36,002 bases of DNA from Prevotella sp. UBA2739 (GTDB lineage Bacteria > Bacteroidota > Bacteroidia > Bacteroidales > Bacteroidaceae). A model generated the notes under the pieces. The model saw nothing but the letters and a program-made list of their open reading frames with translations, had not been told where the DNA came from and did not search any database. The position numbers were made by a program, and so were the translations under genes. The stretch covers positions 35,753-71,754 of the forward strand of contig DEJV01000051.1 in the NCBI GenBank assembly GCA_002353525.1, read 5' to 3'. Positions 22,337 to 30,278 of this stretch are shown in pieces (positions within the stretch are counted from its first letter, which is position 1; each line of letters opens with the position of its first letter).

Positions 22337-22486
22337 AATTATTATGCATTATGAATTATGTATTATAAAAATTTGTCAAATATATTGTTAAAGAGAGTTC
22401 CCGAAACTTTAATAAATTTATTTTTGTGCGAAAAAGGCTCCGAACTGTCACTTTCTCTGTAACCATCAGAGAGTTAATGGCTTAGG

Positions 22487-22516
22487 AGGTGACAGTTTGT
22501 TTGCAAACTGTCACCT
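22487..22516. repeat. Perfect 13-bp hairpin AGGTGACAGTTTG
   Basis: AGGTGACAGTTTG (22487-22499) and its exact reverse complement (22504-22516) surround a TTTG loop. Two further AACTGTCAC copies flank it (near 22443 and 22518). There is no T tract, so it is a repeat rather than an obvious terminator. Confidence 0.8.
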
Positions 22517-22622
22517 AACTGTCACTTGATGAGAAGTAGGTTTTTGGTAAATAATCGCAACAAAGCGGGCTGTGATAAACAAAAAACAGCCCTAACTTGT
22601 TATAAGGCTGCTCATTAGCTAT

Positions 22623-22732
22623 CAAATGGGTTGTGTTTTCATCATAGAAACGTTGTGTTTCTATGATAGAAACGAAGTGTTTTTGCCGTAGAAACACGGT
22701 GTTTTTAGTACAAAAACACTCTGCAATCTTGA
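22623..22732. repeat. 22-bp tandem repeat array, 5 degenerate units
   Basis: Units begin at 22623, 22645, 22667, 22689 and 22711. The shared pattern is TAGAAACGnnGTGTTTnTA plus three bases, so each unit is itself partly palindromic (GAAAC/GTTTC). It is similar in design, not in sequence, to the 23-bp array at 9288-9425. Confidence 0.7.
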
Positions 22733-22865
22733 CAATCGGAGCGATTTTACATCGTGAGAAAAGTTGCAAGTCCCCGCATTTCGGCTCAAAGCCTAAGTGG
22801 ATGAGTGTAAAATAAATTCTGAAAATGTGAAAAGCGGTGTCTCTTGTTTCGCATTCGCTCAACTC

Positions 22866-22923
22866 TCGTACCCACGCACCTACGTACCTTCGAATATAAA
22901 GGATGTATAACATCTGAAACTTG
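22866..22923. repeat. Half-copy of the octamer palindromic element
   Basis: CTCGTACCCACGCACC-type octamers lead into CGAATATAAAGGATGTATAA, which matches the sequence that follows the element at 27247-27373 (CGAATATCAAGGATGTATAA). The left arm and core are missing. Confidence 0.7.
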
Positions 22924-23053
22924 AATAAATAATATGTGCAAATTTCCTTGAGCGATTGAAAACACAAAAATGTGAGTTTTGAGTTTTGAGTTAAAAATGA
23001 TTAAGGAGCGCAGAAAACTCACGGGCGTTCGCCCTAAACTCGCAACTCTTTTG

Positions 23054-23062
23054 TAACTTTGC
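23054..23062 (+). promoter_or_regulatory. -7 element TAACTTTGC
   Basis: TAACTTTGC lies 36 nt before the nucleotidyltransferase ATG. No TTG box at the standard distance was found. Confidence 0.55.
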
Positions 23063-23098
23063 ACATTAGATATTGATAACTTTAAATAAAACAAGAAA

Positions 23099-24016
23099 AT
23101 GAAACCTACATTATTTCTTTTGGCAGCCGGTATGGGCAGCCGTTACGGTGGTTTGAAACAACTCGACGGTCTGGGACCCAATGGTGAGACCATTATGGAC
23201 TACAGTATTTATGATGCGATACAGGCCGGTTTCGGCAAGATAGTATGGGTGATCCGCAAAGACTTCGAGGAGCAGTTCCGCACACAGATTCTTTCGAAAT
23301 ACGAGGATAAGATTCCATGTGAGCTGTGCTTCCAGGGCATCGATGCCCTGCCCGAGGGATTCAAGTGTCCCGAAGGCCGCGTAAAGCCTTGGGGTACCAA
23401 CCACGCCGTGCTGATGGGTAAGGACGTGATCAAGGAACCGTTCTGCGTCATCAACTGCGACGACTTCTATGGCCGCGACGCCTTTATGACCATCGGCAAG
23501 TTCCTGGCCGACCTGCCCGAGGGTGCCAAGAACCAGTATGCCATGGTGGGATTCCGCTGCTGCAACACGCTGAGCGAGAATGGCAGCGTGGCACGTGGCG
23601 TGTGCGCCTACAACGACAAGCGTCACCTGACCGACGTGGTGGAGCGCACCGAGATTATGCGTGTGCCCGCCGACGGACCTATCTGCTTCAAGGATGAGCA
23701 GGGCGAGTGGCAGCCGCTGGAGGAGAATGTGCCTGTGTCGATGAACATGTGGGGTTTCACACCCGACTATTTCGAGTATAGCGAGGCCTACTTCAAGGAG
23801 TTCCTCAGCGACCCGAAGAACATGGAGAACCTGAAGGCAGAGTTCTTTATTCCGCTGATGGTGAACAAACTCATCAATGAGGGCACGGCTACCGTCGAGG
23901 TGCTCGACACCACCAGCAAGTGGTTTGGCGTGACCTATGCTGCCGACCGTCAGGACACGGTAGACCGCATTCAGAAACTCGTTGACGAGGGTGTTTATCC
24001 TAATAAGTTGTTTTAA
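23099..24016 (+). CDS. Sugar-phosphate nucleotidyltransferase family protein
   Basis: The 305-aa cytoplasmic protein has the nucleotidyltransferase signature at its N-terminus (LFLLAAGMGSRYGGLKQLD) and a metal-binding region around CVINCDDFYGRDAF. GVTYAADRQDTVDRI lies near the C-terminus. Family members join a sugar-1-phosphate to a nucleoside triphosphate to make an activated sugar. The substrate cannot be read from the sequence, and no hexapeptide acyltransferase domain follows. Its stop overlaps the next gene's start by one base (TAATG), so it is translationally coupled to the nrnA-like gene. Confidence 0.88.
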   Translation: MKPTLFLLAAGMGSRYGGLKQLDGLGPNGETIMDYSIYDAIQAGFGKIVWVIRKDFEEQFRTQILSKYEDKIPCELCFQGIDALPEGFKCPEGRVKPWGTNHAVLMGKDVIKEPFCVINCDDFYGRDAFMTIGKFLADLPEGAKNQYAMVGFRCCNTLSENGSVARGVCAYNDKRHLTDVVERTEIMRVPADGPICFKDEQGEWQPLEENVPVSMNMWGFTPDYFEYSEAYFKEFLSDPKNMENLKAEFFIPLMVNKLINEGTATVEVLDTTSKWFGVTYAADRQDTVDRIQKLVDEGVYPNKLF

Positions 24017-25053
24017 TGCACATTGATCTTCTGACTGACGCAGAAGCCGCTACCTTGCAATCACAGATAGCGGCTTCTACGAGTATATTGTTGTGCTGCC
24101 ACCAGAATGCCGACGGCGACGCCATCGGCTCGTGCCTGGGCTGGGCCGAGTATCTGCGGCAAGTGGGCAAAGACCCTGTGGTGATAGTGCCCGACATGTA
24201 TCCCGACTTTTTGCAATGGTTGCCCAACACGGAAAAGGTGGTGCGCTGCGACAAGCATAAAGAGAGTGTGGAGATGATGATGAAGACGGCCGACCTGGTG
24301 TTCTGTCTGGACTTCAACACCTACAGCCGCACGGGCGAAGACATGGCGCGTATGCTGGAGGCTTCGCCGGCCAGCAAGATACTCATAGATCATCATCCCA
24401 ACCCCGACATCGAGACCGTGCTCACCATCTCTTATCCGGAGATGAGTTCCACCTGCGAGTTGGTGTTCCGGCTGATATGGCAGTTGGGCGGCTTTGAGAT
24501 GATGACCAAGAAGGCGGCAGTGCCCATCTATTGCGGCATGATGACCGACACGGGCGGCTTCACCTTCAACAGCACCCGTCCGGAAATCTATTTCATCATC
24601 AGCCAGCTGCTCACCAAACGCATCGACAAGGACAAGATATACCGGAACGTGTACAACAACTACAGCGAGTGGCGCATGCGGCTCATGGGTTATGTGTTGC
24701 TGGAGAAGATGCGGGTGATGCCCGAGTATCATGCAGCCTACTACCTGCTGACGCGCGACGACCTGAAGCGGTTTCACTTCACCAAGGGCGATGCCGAGGG
24801 ACTGGTCAACATGCCGTTGCAGATTAAAGGTACGAAACTGTCGATATCGCTGCGCGAGGACACCGACAAGGAAAACCTCGTCTGGGTGAGCCTGCGGTCG
24901 GTAGACCAGTTTTCGTGTACCGAGGTGGCCCAGCAGTTCTTTAATGGCGGCGGACACCTGAACGCGTCGGGCGGACGCCTGTATTGCAGCATGGCTGAAG
25001 CCGAGGAAATCGTGAAAAAAGCCATCATGCATTTCGAAAAAGAATTAAAATAA
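24016..25053 (+). CDS. nrnA: DHH-family phosphoesterase (NrnA-like oligoribonuclease / pAp phosphatase)
   Basis: The 345-aa product has the DHH domain motifs NADGDAIGSCLGWAEYL (from residue 31), DLVFCLDFNTYSRTGE, ILIDHHPNPD and YCGMMTDTGGF. The C-terminal DHHA1 substrate-binding domain carries the GGGHLNASGGRL glycine motif. NrnA-type enzymes degrade 2-5-nt RNA fragments and dephosphorylate 3'-phosphoadenosine 5'-phosphate, linking RNA turnover and sulfur metabolism. The length matches the family. ATG 24016 overlaps the preceding stop codon. The DUF4827 and mutase genes that follow are a typical Bacteroidales neighbourhood. Confidence 0.93.
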   Translation: MHIDLLTDAEAATLQSQIAASTSILLCCHQNADGDAIGSCLGWAEYLRQVGKDPVVIVPDMYPDFLQWLPNTEKVVRCDKHKESVEMMMKTADLVFCLDFNTYSRTGEDMARMLEASPASKILIDHHPNPDIETVLTISYPEMSSTCELVFRLIWQLGGFEMMTKKAAVPIYCGMMTDTGGFTFNSTRPEIYFIISQLLTKRIDKDKIYRNVYNNYSEWRMRLMGYVLLEKMRVMPEYHAAYYLLTRDDLKRFHFTKGDAEGLVNMPLQIKGTKLSISLREDTDKENLVWVSLRSVDQFSCTEVAQQFFNGGGHLNASGGRLYCSMAEAEEIVKKAIMHFEKELK

Positions 25054-25086
25054 TGTTATTATGGCATGAGTTTTACTTTTTTTTCG

Positions 25087-25095
25087 TACATTTGC
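25087..25095 (+). promoter_or_regulatory. -7 element TACATTTGC
   Basis: An exact match to the TAnnTTTGC box, 20 nt before the DUF4827 ATG, behind a T-rich stretch. There is no obvious TTG at -33. Confidence 0.6.
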
Positions 25096-25115
25096 AAAAA
25101 TATTCATAACAGAAC

Positions 25116-25745
25116 ATGAAGAATTTGTCTTTTATATTGTGGGCGCTCGTCGCCGTGGTGGCTCTCTCGAGCTGTCGCGACCACGAAACGTATGCCGACC
25201 AGAAGAAGCGAGAGCGTGCTGCCATCAGCGACTATATCCAGCGCGAGGGCATCAAAGTAATCTCTGAGGATGAGTTCAAGGCGAAAGGATATGTCACGGA
25301 TACCACTAAGAACGAGTTTGTGGTGTTCGAGAATACGGGCGTCTACATGCAGATTGTGCGTTCGGGCTGTGGCGAGGCCATCAAGGTGGGCGAGACGGCC
25401 GATGTGCTGTGCCGTTTCTACGAGACCAACCTGCTGACCGACTCGCTGCAACTCTCAAACAACGTGATGGCCTATGGCTCTTTCTACGATAAGATGACGG
25501 TGACGAACAGCAGTGGCAGCTTTACCGCCTCGTTTGTCTCGGGCATCATGTATCAGGTCTATGGCTCGTCGGTACCTACCGGATGGCTGGTGCCCCTTAC
25601 CTATGTAAAGGTGGGACGGCCAGCTAGCGAGAACGACAGAATTGCCAAAGTGCGGCTCATCGTGCCTCACGACAGCGGTCATAGCAATGCCATCCAGTAT
25701 GTATATCCCTGCCTCTACGAGATTACTTACCAGCGAGGAAGGTAA
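25116..25745 (+). CDS. DUF4827 lipoprotein, FKBP-like fold
   Basis: The 209-aa product has a lipoprotein signal ending ALSSC (lipidated Cys20), then a charged helix (YADQKKRERAAISDYIQREGI) typical of Bacteroidetes FKBP-related lipoproteins. A globular domain with VLCRFYETNLL and GWLVPLTYVKVG stretches follows. Those resemble peptidyl-prolyl isomerase folds but lack a recognisable full active site. It is probably anchored to the periplasmic side of a membrane. The gene sits between nrnA and the mutase, as in many Bacteroidales. No experimental role is known to me. Confidence 0.85.
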   Translation: MKNLSFILWALVAVVALSSCRDHETYADQKKRERAAISDYIQREGIKVISEDEFKAKGYVTDTTKNEFVVFENTGVYMQIVRSGCGEAIKVGETADVLCRFYETNLLTDSLQLSNNVMAYGSFYDKMTVTNSSGSFTASFVSGIMYQVYGSSVPTGWLVPLTYVKVGRPASENDRIAKVRLIVPHDSGHSNAIQYVYPCLYEITYQRGR

Positions 25746-25789
25746 ATGCAGACAAGGGAGAACAGAGAAAACTAAAAAAGAAAATCAGA

Positions 25790-27205
25790 ATGACACTTAT
25801 TAAGTCTATTTCTGGCATCCGGGGTACCATCGGAGGCCAAACGGGTGATACGCTGAACCCACTAGATATCGTAAAGTTTACAACGGCTTATGCCACATTC
25901 ATGCGCCGCAACGGCGGCAACGGACAGCATGCCGACTTCAACCACAACCGGCCGACAATTGTCGTGGGCCGCGATGCCCGTATATCGGGTGTGATGGTCG
26001 ATAGTGTGGTGTGCGGAACGCTGATGGGCATGGGCTACGACGTGGTGAACATCGGACTGGCAACCACACCGACCACCGAACTGGCTGTGCAGAATCTGGG
26101 CGCCGATGGTGGCATCATTATCACGGCCAGTCATAATCCGCGCCAGTGGAATGCGCTGAAGCTGCTCAACCACGAGGGTGAGTTCCTTACTGCTGCCGAC
26201 GGGGCTGAGGTGCTGCGAATAGCCGAGGCTGAGGACTTCGAATACGCCGACGTGGACCATTTGGGACATTACATCAACTGCGACGAGGCCGACGAATGGC
26301 ATATCGACGACGTGATGGACCTCGAGCTGGTGGACGAGGAGGCCGTACGCAATGCCCACTTTAAGGTATGCGTGGATGCCATCAACAGCGTGGGTGGTAT
26401 TATTCTGCCTAAACTGCTCGACCGCCTGGGCGTGGAGTATAAAATACTGAACGGTGAGCCCACAGGCGATTTTGCCCATAACCCCGAACCGCTGGAGAAG
26501 AATCTCGGCGGCATCATGGAAGAGATGCGCACGGGTCAGTACGACCTGGGCATTGTGGTGGATCCCGATGTAGACCGGCTGGCCTTTATCTCGGAAGACG
26601 GTACAATGTTTGGCGAAGAATACACGTTGGTGAGCGTAGCCGACTATGTGCTGAGCCATACGAAGGGTAACACCGTGTCGAACCTGAGCTCGACGCGAGC
26701 CTTGCGCGACGTGACCGAAAAGCATGGTGGCACTTATGCCGCTGCTGCCGTGGGCGAGGTGAACGTAACCACCAAGATGAAAGAGGTGGGTGCCGTGATT
26801 GGCGGAGAGGGTAATGGTGGAGTCATCTATCCCGAGATTCACTATGGCCGCGATGCGCTCGTGGGCATCGCCCTGTTCTTGAGCAGTCTGGCACAGAAAG
26901 GCTGCCGGGTGAGTGAGCTGAGAAAGACATTCCCTGAGTATTTCATCGCCAAGAACCGCATCGACCTGACGCCGACCACCGATGTGGACGCAATCTTGCT
27001 GAAGGTAAAAGAGATGTATAGCCAACAGCCCGATGTGCAGGTGACCGATATCGACGGTGTGAAAATCGACTTCCCCGACCGTTGGGTGCACTTGCGCAAG
27101 TCGAACACCGAGCCCATCATCCGCGTGTATAGCGAGGCATCGACCATGGAACAGGCCGACACGCTGGGCAAGCAGATCATGCAAGTAGTGATAGACAACT
27201 GTTGA
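25790..27205 (+). CDS. glmM: Phosphohexosemutase, GlmM-like phosphoglucosamine mutase
   Basis: The 471-aa alpha-D-phosphohexomutase has all four signatures: the phosphoserine loop TASHNP with Ser114, the metal loop DPDVDR (258-263), the sugar loop GGEGNGG (from 338) and the phosphate loop RKSNTEPIIR near the C-terminus. The N-terminus LIKSISGIRGTIGG is as in GlmM. GlmM interconverts glucosamine-6- and -1-phosphate on the way to UDP-GlcNAc for peptidoglycan and LPS. The fold also covers phosphomannomutases, so the exact sugar is a family-level guess. It lies 44 bp after the DUF4827 gene. Confidence 0.9.
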   Translation: MTLIKSISGIRGTIGGQTGDTLNPLDIVKFTTAYATFMRRNGGNGQHADFNHNRPTIVVGRDARISGVMVDSVVCGTLMGMGYDVVNIGLATTPTTELAVQNLGADGGIIITASHNPRQWNALKLLNHEGEFLTAADGAEVLRIAEAEDFEYADVDHLGHYINCDEADEWHIDDVMDLELVDEEAVRNAHFKVCVDAINSVGGIILPKLLDRLGVEYKILNGEPTGDFAHNPEPLEKNLGGIMEEMRTGQYDLGIVVDPDVDRLAFISEDGTMFGEEYTLVSVADYVLSHTKGNTVSNLSSTRALRDVTEKHGGTYAAAAVGEVNVTTKMKEVGAVIGGEGNGGVIYPEIHYGRDALVGIALFLSSLAQKGCRVSELRKTFPEYFIAKNRIDLTPTTDVDAILLKVKEMYSQQPDVQVTDIDGVKIDFPDRWVHLRKSNTEPIIRVYSEASTMEQADTLGKQIMQVVIDNC

Positions 27206-27246
27206 TTAATTGATAATTGACAATTGATAATTGATAATTGAAGTTT

Positions 27247-27373
27247 CGGAGGTACGAGGGCGCGAGGGTACGAAGGTACGAGATTAGTCTCGATAGCTGA
27301 GTTTTTTGGAACTGCTGATGACGAAGACAAGTGTATTCTCGCACCCTCGTACCCTCGCACCTTCGGATCTCCG
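27247..27373. repeat. Large octamer-armed palindromic element 2
   Basis: The left arm 27247-27286 pairs with the right arm 27334-27373 at most of 40 positions. The core contains GACGAAGACAA and a T run (GAGTTTTTTGG) and is the reverse-orientation homologue of the element 1 core at 16293-16339. It is preceded by AATTGATAATT-type repeat (27209-27241) and lies between the convergent mutase and DUF4112 genes. Confidence 0.85.
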
Positions 27374-27428
27374 AATATCAAGGATGTATAATATTCGAAA
27401 CTGGAATTGATAATTTTGGGGCGGGAGG

Positions 27429-27902
27429 TTAGAACAGTGAGATGACTTGCTGGCCAGCCCAGATAACCAAACGAATCATGGCGTAAAGCAGTATGCAAAG
27501 CAGTACAAAAATGGCTGCCGACCATGCTGCTTTTCGTTTTACGGTGCTGACAATCTGCTCATCGCCATCGACGAAGCCGTCGATCAAAGCCATGTTCTTC
27601 TTGTTGCTCTTGTGGAAAATGTCGATGACGTCGCCCACATAAAACGGTATCATGCCCATAATCACATCGCGCATGATGTTGTTCAGTACAGCCAGCGCCA
27701 GTGGCACACTTCTCACGACAAATGCAGCAAAATAGACATAGAGCAGCGAGAACACACCGCTGATGGCGTCGCCGATACCACCTGGTATGGCAAAGCCCAC
27801 TGCCGCGTCGAGATAGTAGCGGTCCATATACTCGGTTGTGCGCCGCAGCAGGGCGTAAAGCTTGCTCGACCGTAGTTTCTCTGCTGCCCGTTGTCTGTTC
27901 AT
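27429..27902 (-). CDS. DUF4112 small membrane protein
   Basis: The 157-aa product has hydrophobic segments around YLDAAVGFAIPGGIGDAISG, FSLLYVYFAAFVVRSVPLAL, MRDVIMGMIPFYVGDVIDIF and a final WSAAIFVLLCILLYAMIRLV. The motif PGGIGD...PFYVGDVIDIFHKSNKKN is typical of DUF4112. No activity is known. It is transcribed divergently from the GH20 gene. The -7 box at 27907-27915 sits 4 nt before its ATG. Confidence 0.88.
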   Translation of the reverse strand: MNRQRAAEKLRSSKLYALLRRTTEYMDRYYLDAAVGFAIPGGIGDAISGVFSLLYVYFAAFVVRSVPLALAVLNNIMRDVIMGMIPFYVGDVIDIFHKSNKKNMALIDGFVDGDEQIVSTVKRKAAWSAAIFVLLCILLYAMIRLVIWAGQQVISLF

Positions 27903-27906
27903 GCGT

Positions 27907-27915
27907 GCAAAAATA
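27907..27915 (-). promoter_or_regulatory. -7 element TATTTTTGC for the DUF4112 gene
   Basis: On the minus strand TATTTTTGC is followed by 4 nt (ACGC) and the ATG at 27902, implying a leaderless or almost leaderless mRNA. Confidence 0.5.
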
Positions 27916-27958
27916 CAACAAATCTTGTCGAATAGATAGTGTTTTCAGATTTTTTTTG

Positions 27959-27967
27959 TAAATTTGC
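27959..27967 (+). promoter_or_regulatory. -7 element TAAATTTGC for the GH20 gene
   Basis: TAAATTTGC lies 23 nt before ATG 27991, after a T-rich stretch. The TTG box at the usual spacing is not seen. Confidence 0.55.
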
Positions 27968-27990
27968 GCAAGTATTTAATGTTTATTATC

Positions 27991-29601
27991 ATGAAAAGAC
28001 TAGTAACGCTATTGTTTGTCTTTGCGGTCCTGTTGCCGCTGCATGCCGCCACTGCCGATTATGAGGTAGTGCCGCTTCCTAGTGAGATTATCCCCCAGAA
28101 AGGAAATCCCTTTGTGCTCAACGATGCCGTGCAGATTTCCTATGGCGAAGGACTGCAGCGCGAGGCGGAGTTCCTGAAGGAATATATAGCACAGCTGACA
28201 GGACTCCAGCTGACACTCGCTAACAGTAAGAAAGTGAAGAACGCCATCCGCCTGGCTATCAACCCGAAGTTGACGCTGGGCGAGGAGGGCTACCGTCTGA
28301 CAGTTGGCCACAAAGGGGTGCTCATCGAGTCGGTTTCGGCCAAAGGCATCTTCTATGGCGTGCAGACCTTGCGCAAGTCGCTGGCAGCAGGCAAGGTGAC
28401 CGAGTTGCCGGCTGTCATCATCAACGATGAGCCCCGTTTCGGCTATCGTGGTGCGCATCTGGACTGTTCGCGTCATTTCTTTCCCGTCAGTGTTGTGAAG
28501 CGTTATATCGACATCCTGGCCCTGCACAACCAGAATGTGTTCCACTGGCATCTCACCGACGACCAGGGGTGGCGCATCGAAATCAAACGCTATCCGCGGC
28601 TCACCGAGGTTGGTTCGAAGCGCAAGCACACCGTGATAGGCCATAACTCAGGGCTGATGGACGGCCGTCCGTATGGTGAGGGTTGCTGGTATACACAAGA
28701 ACAGGCGCGCGAGGTGGTGCGCTATGCGGCTGAACGGCATATCACCGTGATTCCAGAAATCGACATGCCCGGCCACATGCTTGGCATGCTGACCGCTTAT
28801 CCAGAGGTAGGATGCACAGGTGGTCCCTATGAAGTGGAGGGCCATTGGGGCGTGTTCGACGATATCCTTTGCGCAGGCAAGGAGCGTACCTTTGAGATGG
28901 TGAACAATATACTCGACGAGATTATCGACATTTTCCCCTCGAAATATATTCACATCGGTGGCGATGAGGCACCCAAAGGGCGTTGGAAAGAGTGTCCGCT
29001 TTGTCAGGCACGCATTCGTGAGCAGGGTATCAAAGCCGACGGAAAACTGTCGGCCGAGATGAAGCTGCAGGGCTATTTTACCAATAGGGTAGAGAAGCAT
29101 GTGCTCGACCGTGGACGCAGAATCATTGGATGGGACGAGATATTGGAGGGCGACATCAATGCCAGTGCCGTGGTGATGAGCTGGCAAGGCATGGAAGGCG
29201 GACTGAAAGCGTCGGCCAAAGGTCACGATGTGATTATGACCCCGCAGGATTATTGCTATTTCAACTTCAGCCAGTTTGATGCCAGCGTGTGGAGCAAGCC
29301 TTTCACCTTTAATGCGATAGCGACCCTTCCCAAAGTGTATTCGTTTGAGCCTGCACCCGCGTCGATGGGCGAGGAGGCACAACGCCATGTGCTGGGTGCA
29401 CAATGCAATATGTGGGCTGAGTATATTGAATATGAGAATCTGCTGGAGTATCAGTTACTGCCGCGCCTGGCAGCTCTGAGCGAGTGCCAGTGGATGCAGC
29501 CCGAGTGTAAGGATTACCACGACTTCCTGCGCCGTGCCCGTTGTATGACATCTCTCTACGACACCTATGGATGGTCATACGCAAAGTTGCCGAAAGACTA
29601 A
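27991..29601 (+). CDS. GH20 beta-N-acetylhexosaminidase
   Basis: The product from ATG 27991 is about 536 aa, with a signal peptide (MKRLVTLLFVFAVLLPLHAA). Earlier starts at 27964 (TTG) and 27979 would lengthen it without need. It has an N-terminal GH20b domain (to about 140) and then a TIM barrel with GH20 landmarks: YRGAHLDCSRHFF, HWHLTDDQGWRIEI, IPEIDMPGHM and the catalytic pair Asp325-Glu326 in HIGGDEAPKGRW. GWDEIL and MSWQGMEGG follow. It removes terminal GlcNAc or GalNAc from glycans, probably in the periplasm, and could serve mucin glycan use or cell-wall recycling. The gene stands alone. Confidence 0.95.
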   Translation: MKRLVTLLFVFAVLLPLHAATADYEVVPLPSEIIPQKGNPFVLNDAVQISYGEGLQREAEFLKEYIAQLTGLQLTLANSKKVKNAIRLAINPKLTLGEEGYRLTVGHKGVLIESVSAKGIFYGVQTLRKSLAAGKVTELPAVIINDEPRFGYRGAHLDCSRHFFPVSVVKRYIDILALHNQNVFHWHLTDDQGWRIEIKRYPRLTEVGSKRKHTVIGHNSGLMDGRPYGEGCWYTQEQAREVVRYAAERHITVIPEIDMPGHMLGMLTAYPEVGCTGGPYEVEGHWGVFDDILCAGKERTFEMVNNILDEIIDIFPSKYIHIGGDEAPKGRWKECPLCQARIREQGIKADGKLSAEMKLQGYFTNRVEKHVLDRGRRIIGWDEILEGDINASAVVMSWQGMEGGLKASAKGHDVIMTPQDYCYFNFSQFDASVWSKPFTFNAIATLPKVYSFEPAPASMGEEAQRHVLGAQCNMWAEYIEYENLLEYQLLPRLAALSECQWMQPECKDYHDFLRRARCMTSLYDTYGWSYAKLPKD

Positions 29602-29800
29602 AAATTGATAATTGAAAATTGGTAATTAGGTCTGGCGGAAGGAATAACGGTAATGTTAACGGGAACAGAGTTCTTGGTTCATATTTCTGCCAGAGAGCTT
29701 TTCGACAAAGAGCTATTTCGACATAGAGACATAGAGACATTTTTTAGACAAGAGGTATTTGCCTTTGTCTCTCTAGTTCTTTATGTCGAAAAACTCTGTC
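29602..29800. repeat. Dispersed intergenic repeat, copy C, with inverted extension
   Basis: AATTGATAATTGAAAATTGG, GTCTGGCGGAAGGAATAACG and the GACAAAGAG/ACATAGAGAC block repeat copy A in order. Here 29704-29738 is also an imperfect inverted repeat of 29767-29800 (GACAAAGAG..TTTCGACATAGAGAC against GTCTCTCTAG..TATGTCGAAAAA). The rest of the gap up to 30061 shows no gene. Confidence 0.75.
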
Positions 29801-30061
29801 TAAGAATTATGGTCAATTGATAAGGTTCCGTTAAGTTAATTCTCAATTCTCAATTCTAAATTGAATGGACGTTTTTCCGTTAATGGTTTATGTGGACAAA
29901 TGAATGGGGGGTAATATTTGTTGCATAATCATTGATTGTTTGGGCTTGATGAATGGAAAAAACGCCTGAGTCAATGGCGGTAGGAAATGAGTACAAGTAT
30001 CAAGTAACCAACAAATTATAAATTATTCTTCATTTTTACCATAAAATTTATCACTTTTTAC

Positions 30062-30093
30062 TTGCTTTTTTAGAAATTTTTCATTATATTTGC
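30062..30093 (+). promoter_or_regulatory. Consensus promoter of the UpxY-T6SS operon
   Basis: TTG (30062-30064), exactly 20 bp, then TATATTTGC (30085-30093), which fits the Bacteroidetes consensus. The transcript would start near 30100, leaving a leader of about 180 nt before the upxY-like ATG at 30279. Confidence 0.75.
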
Positions 30094-30154
30094 AAACGAT
30101 TCAACATTTGTAGCCATACAGGTTGAAGTCATAGAGTATTCCCTAACTGTTGCT

Positions 30155-30250
30155 GGAGGACAGTGCAAATTGGAGAGTAATTTTATAACCGTTATAGCCT
30201 TAATAATTATCTGCAATCATTTTTGCAGTGTCCCCCCTCTTTTGTTTTAG
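30155..30250 (+). promoter_or_regulatory. Leader with competing hairpins, possible attenuator
   Basis: GGAGGACAGTGCAAA (30155-30169) can pair with TTTGCAGTGTCCCCC (30222-30236) at 13 of 15 positions, followed by CTCTTTTGTTTT. The same TGCAG (30224-30228) can instead pair with CTGCA (30211-30215). The two folds exclude each other. This resembles terminator/antiterminator logic upstream of an antiterminator gene. Folding was judged by eye. Confidence 0.5.
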
Positions 30251-30278
30251 CTGATTTAAACCCACTCCTGACGTAGTC

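Larger units (their letters stand above)
22030..23053. other. 1-kb A/T-rich intergenic region full of small repeats
   Basis: No believable gene. A 150-codon minus-strand frame (22515-22967) runs through repeats and has no domain. The region holds a nested hairpin set (22241-22336), a perfect hairpin (22487-22516), a 22-bp tandem array (22623-22732) and a half-copy of the octamer element flank (22866-22923), each listed separately. Confidence 0.75.

Noticed and set aside
22515..22967. 150-codon minus-strand open frame in the repeat-rich gap
   Set aside because: It runs through the 22-bp array and other repeats, shows no domain or signal sequence, and has an unusual Cys/Tyr/Phe-rich composition typical of chance frames.
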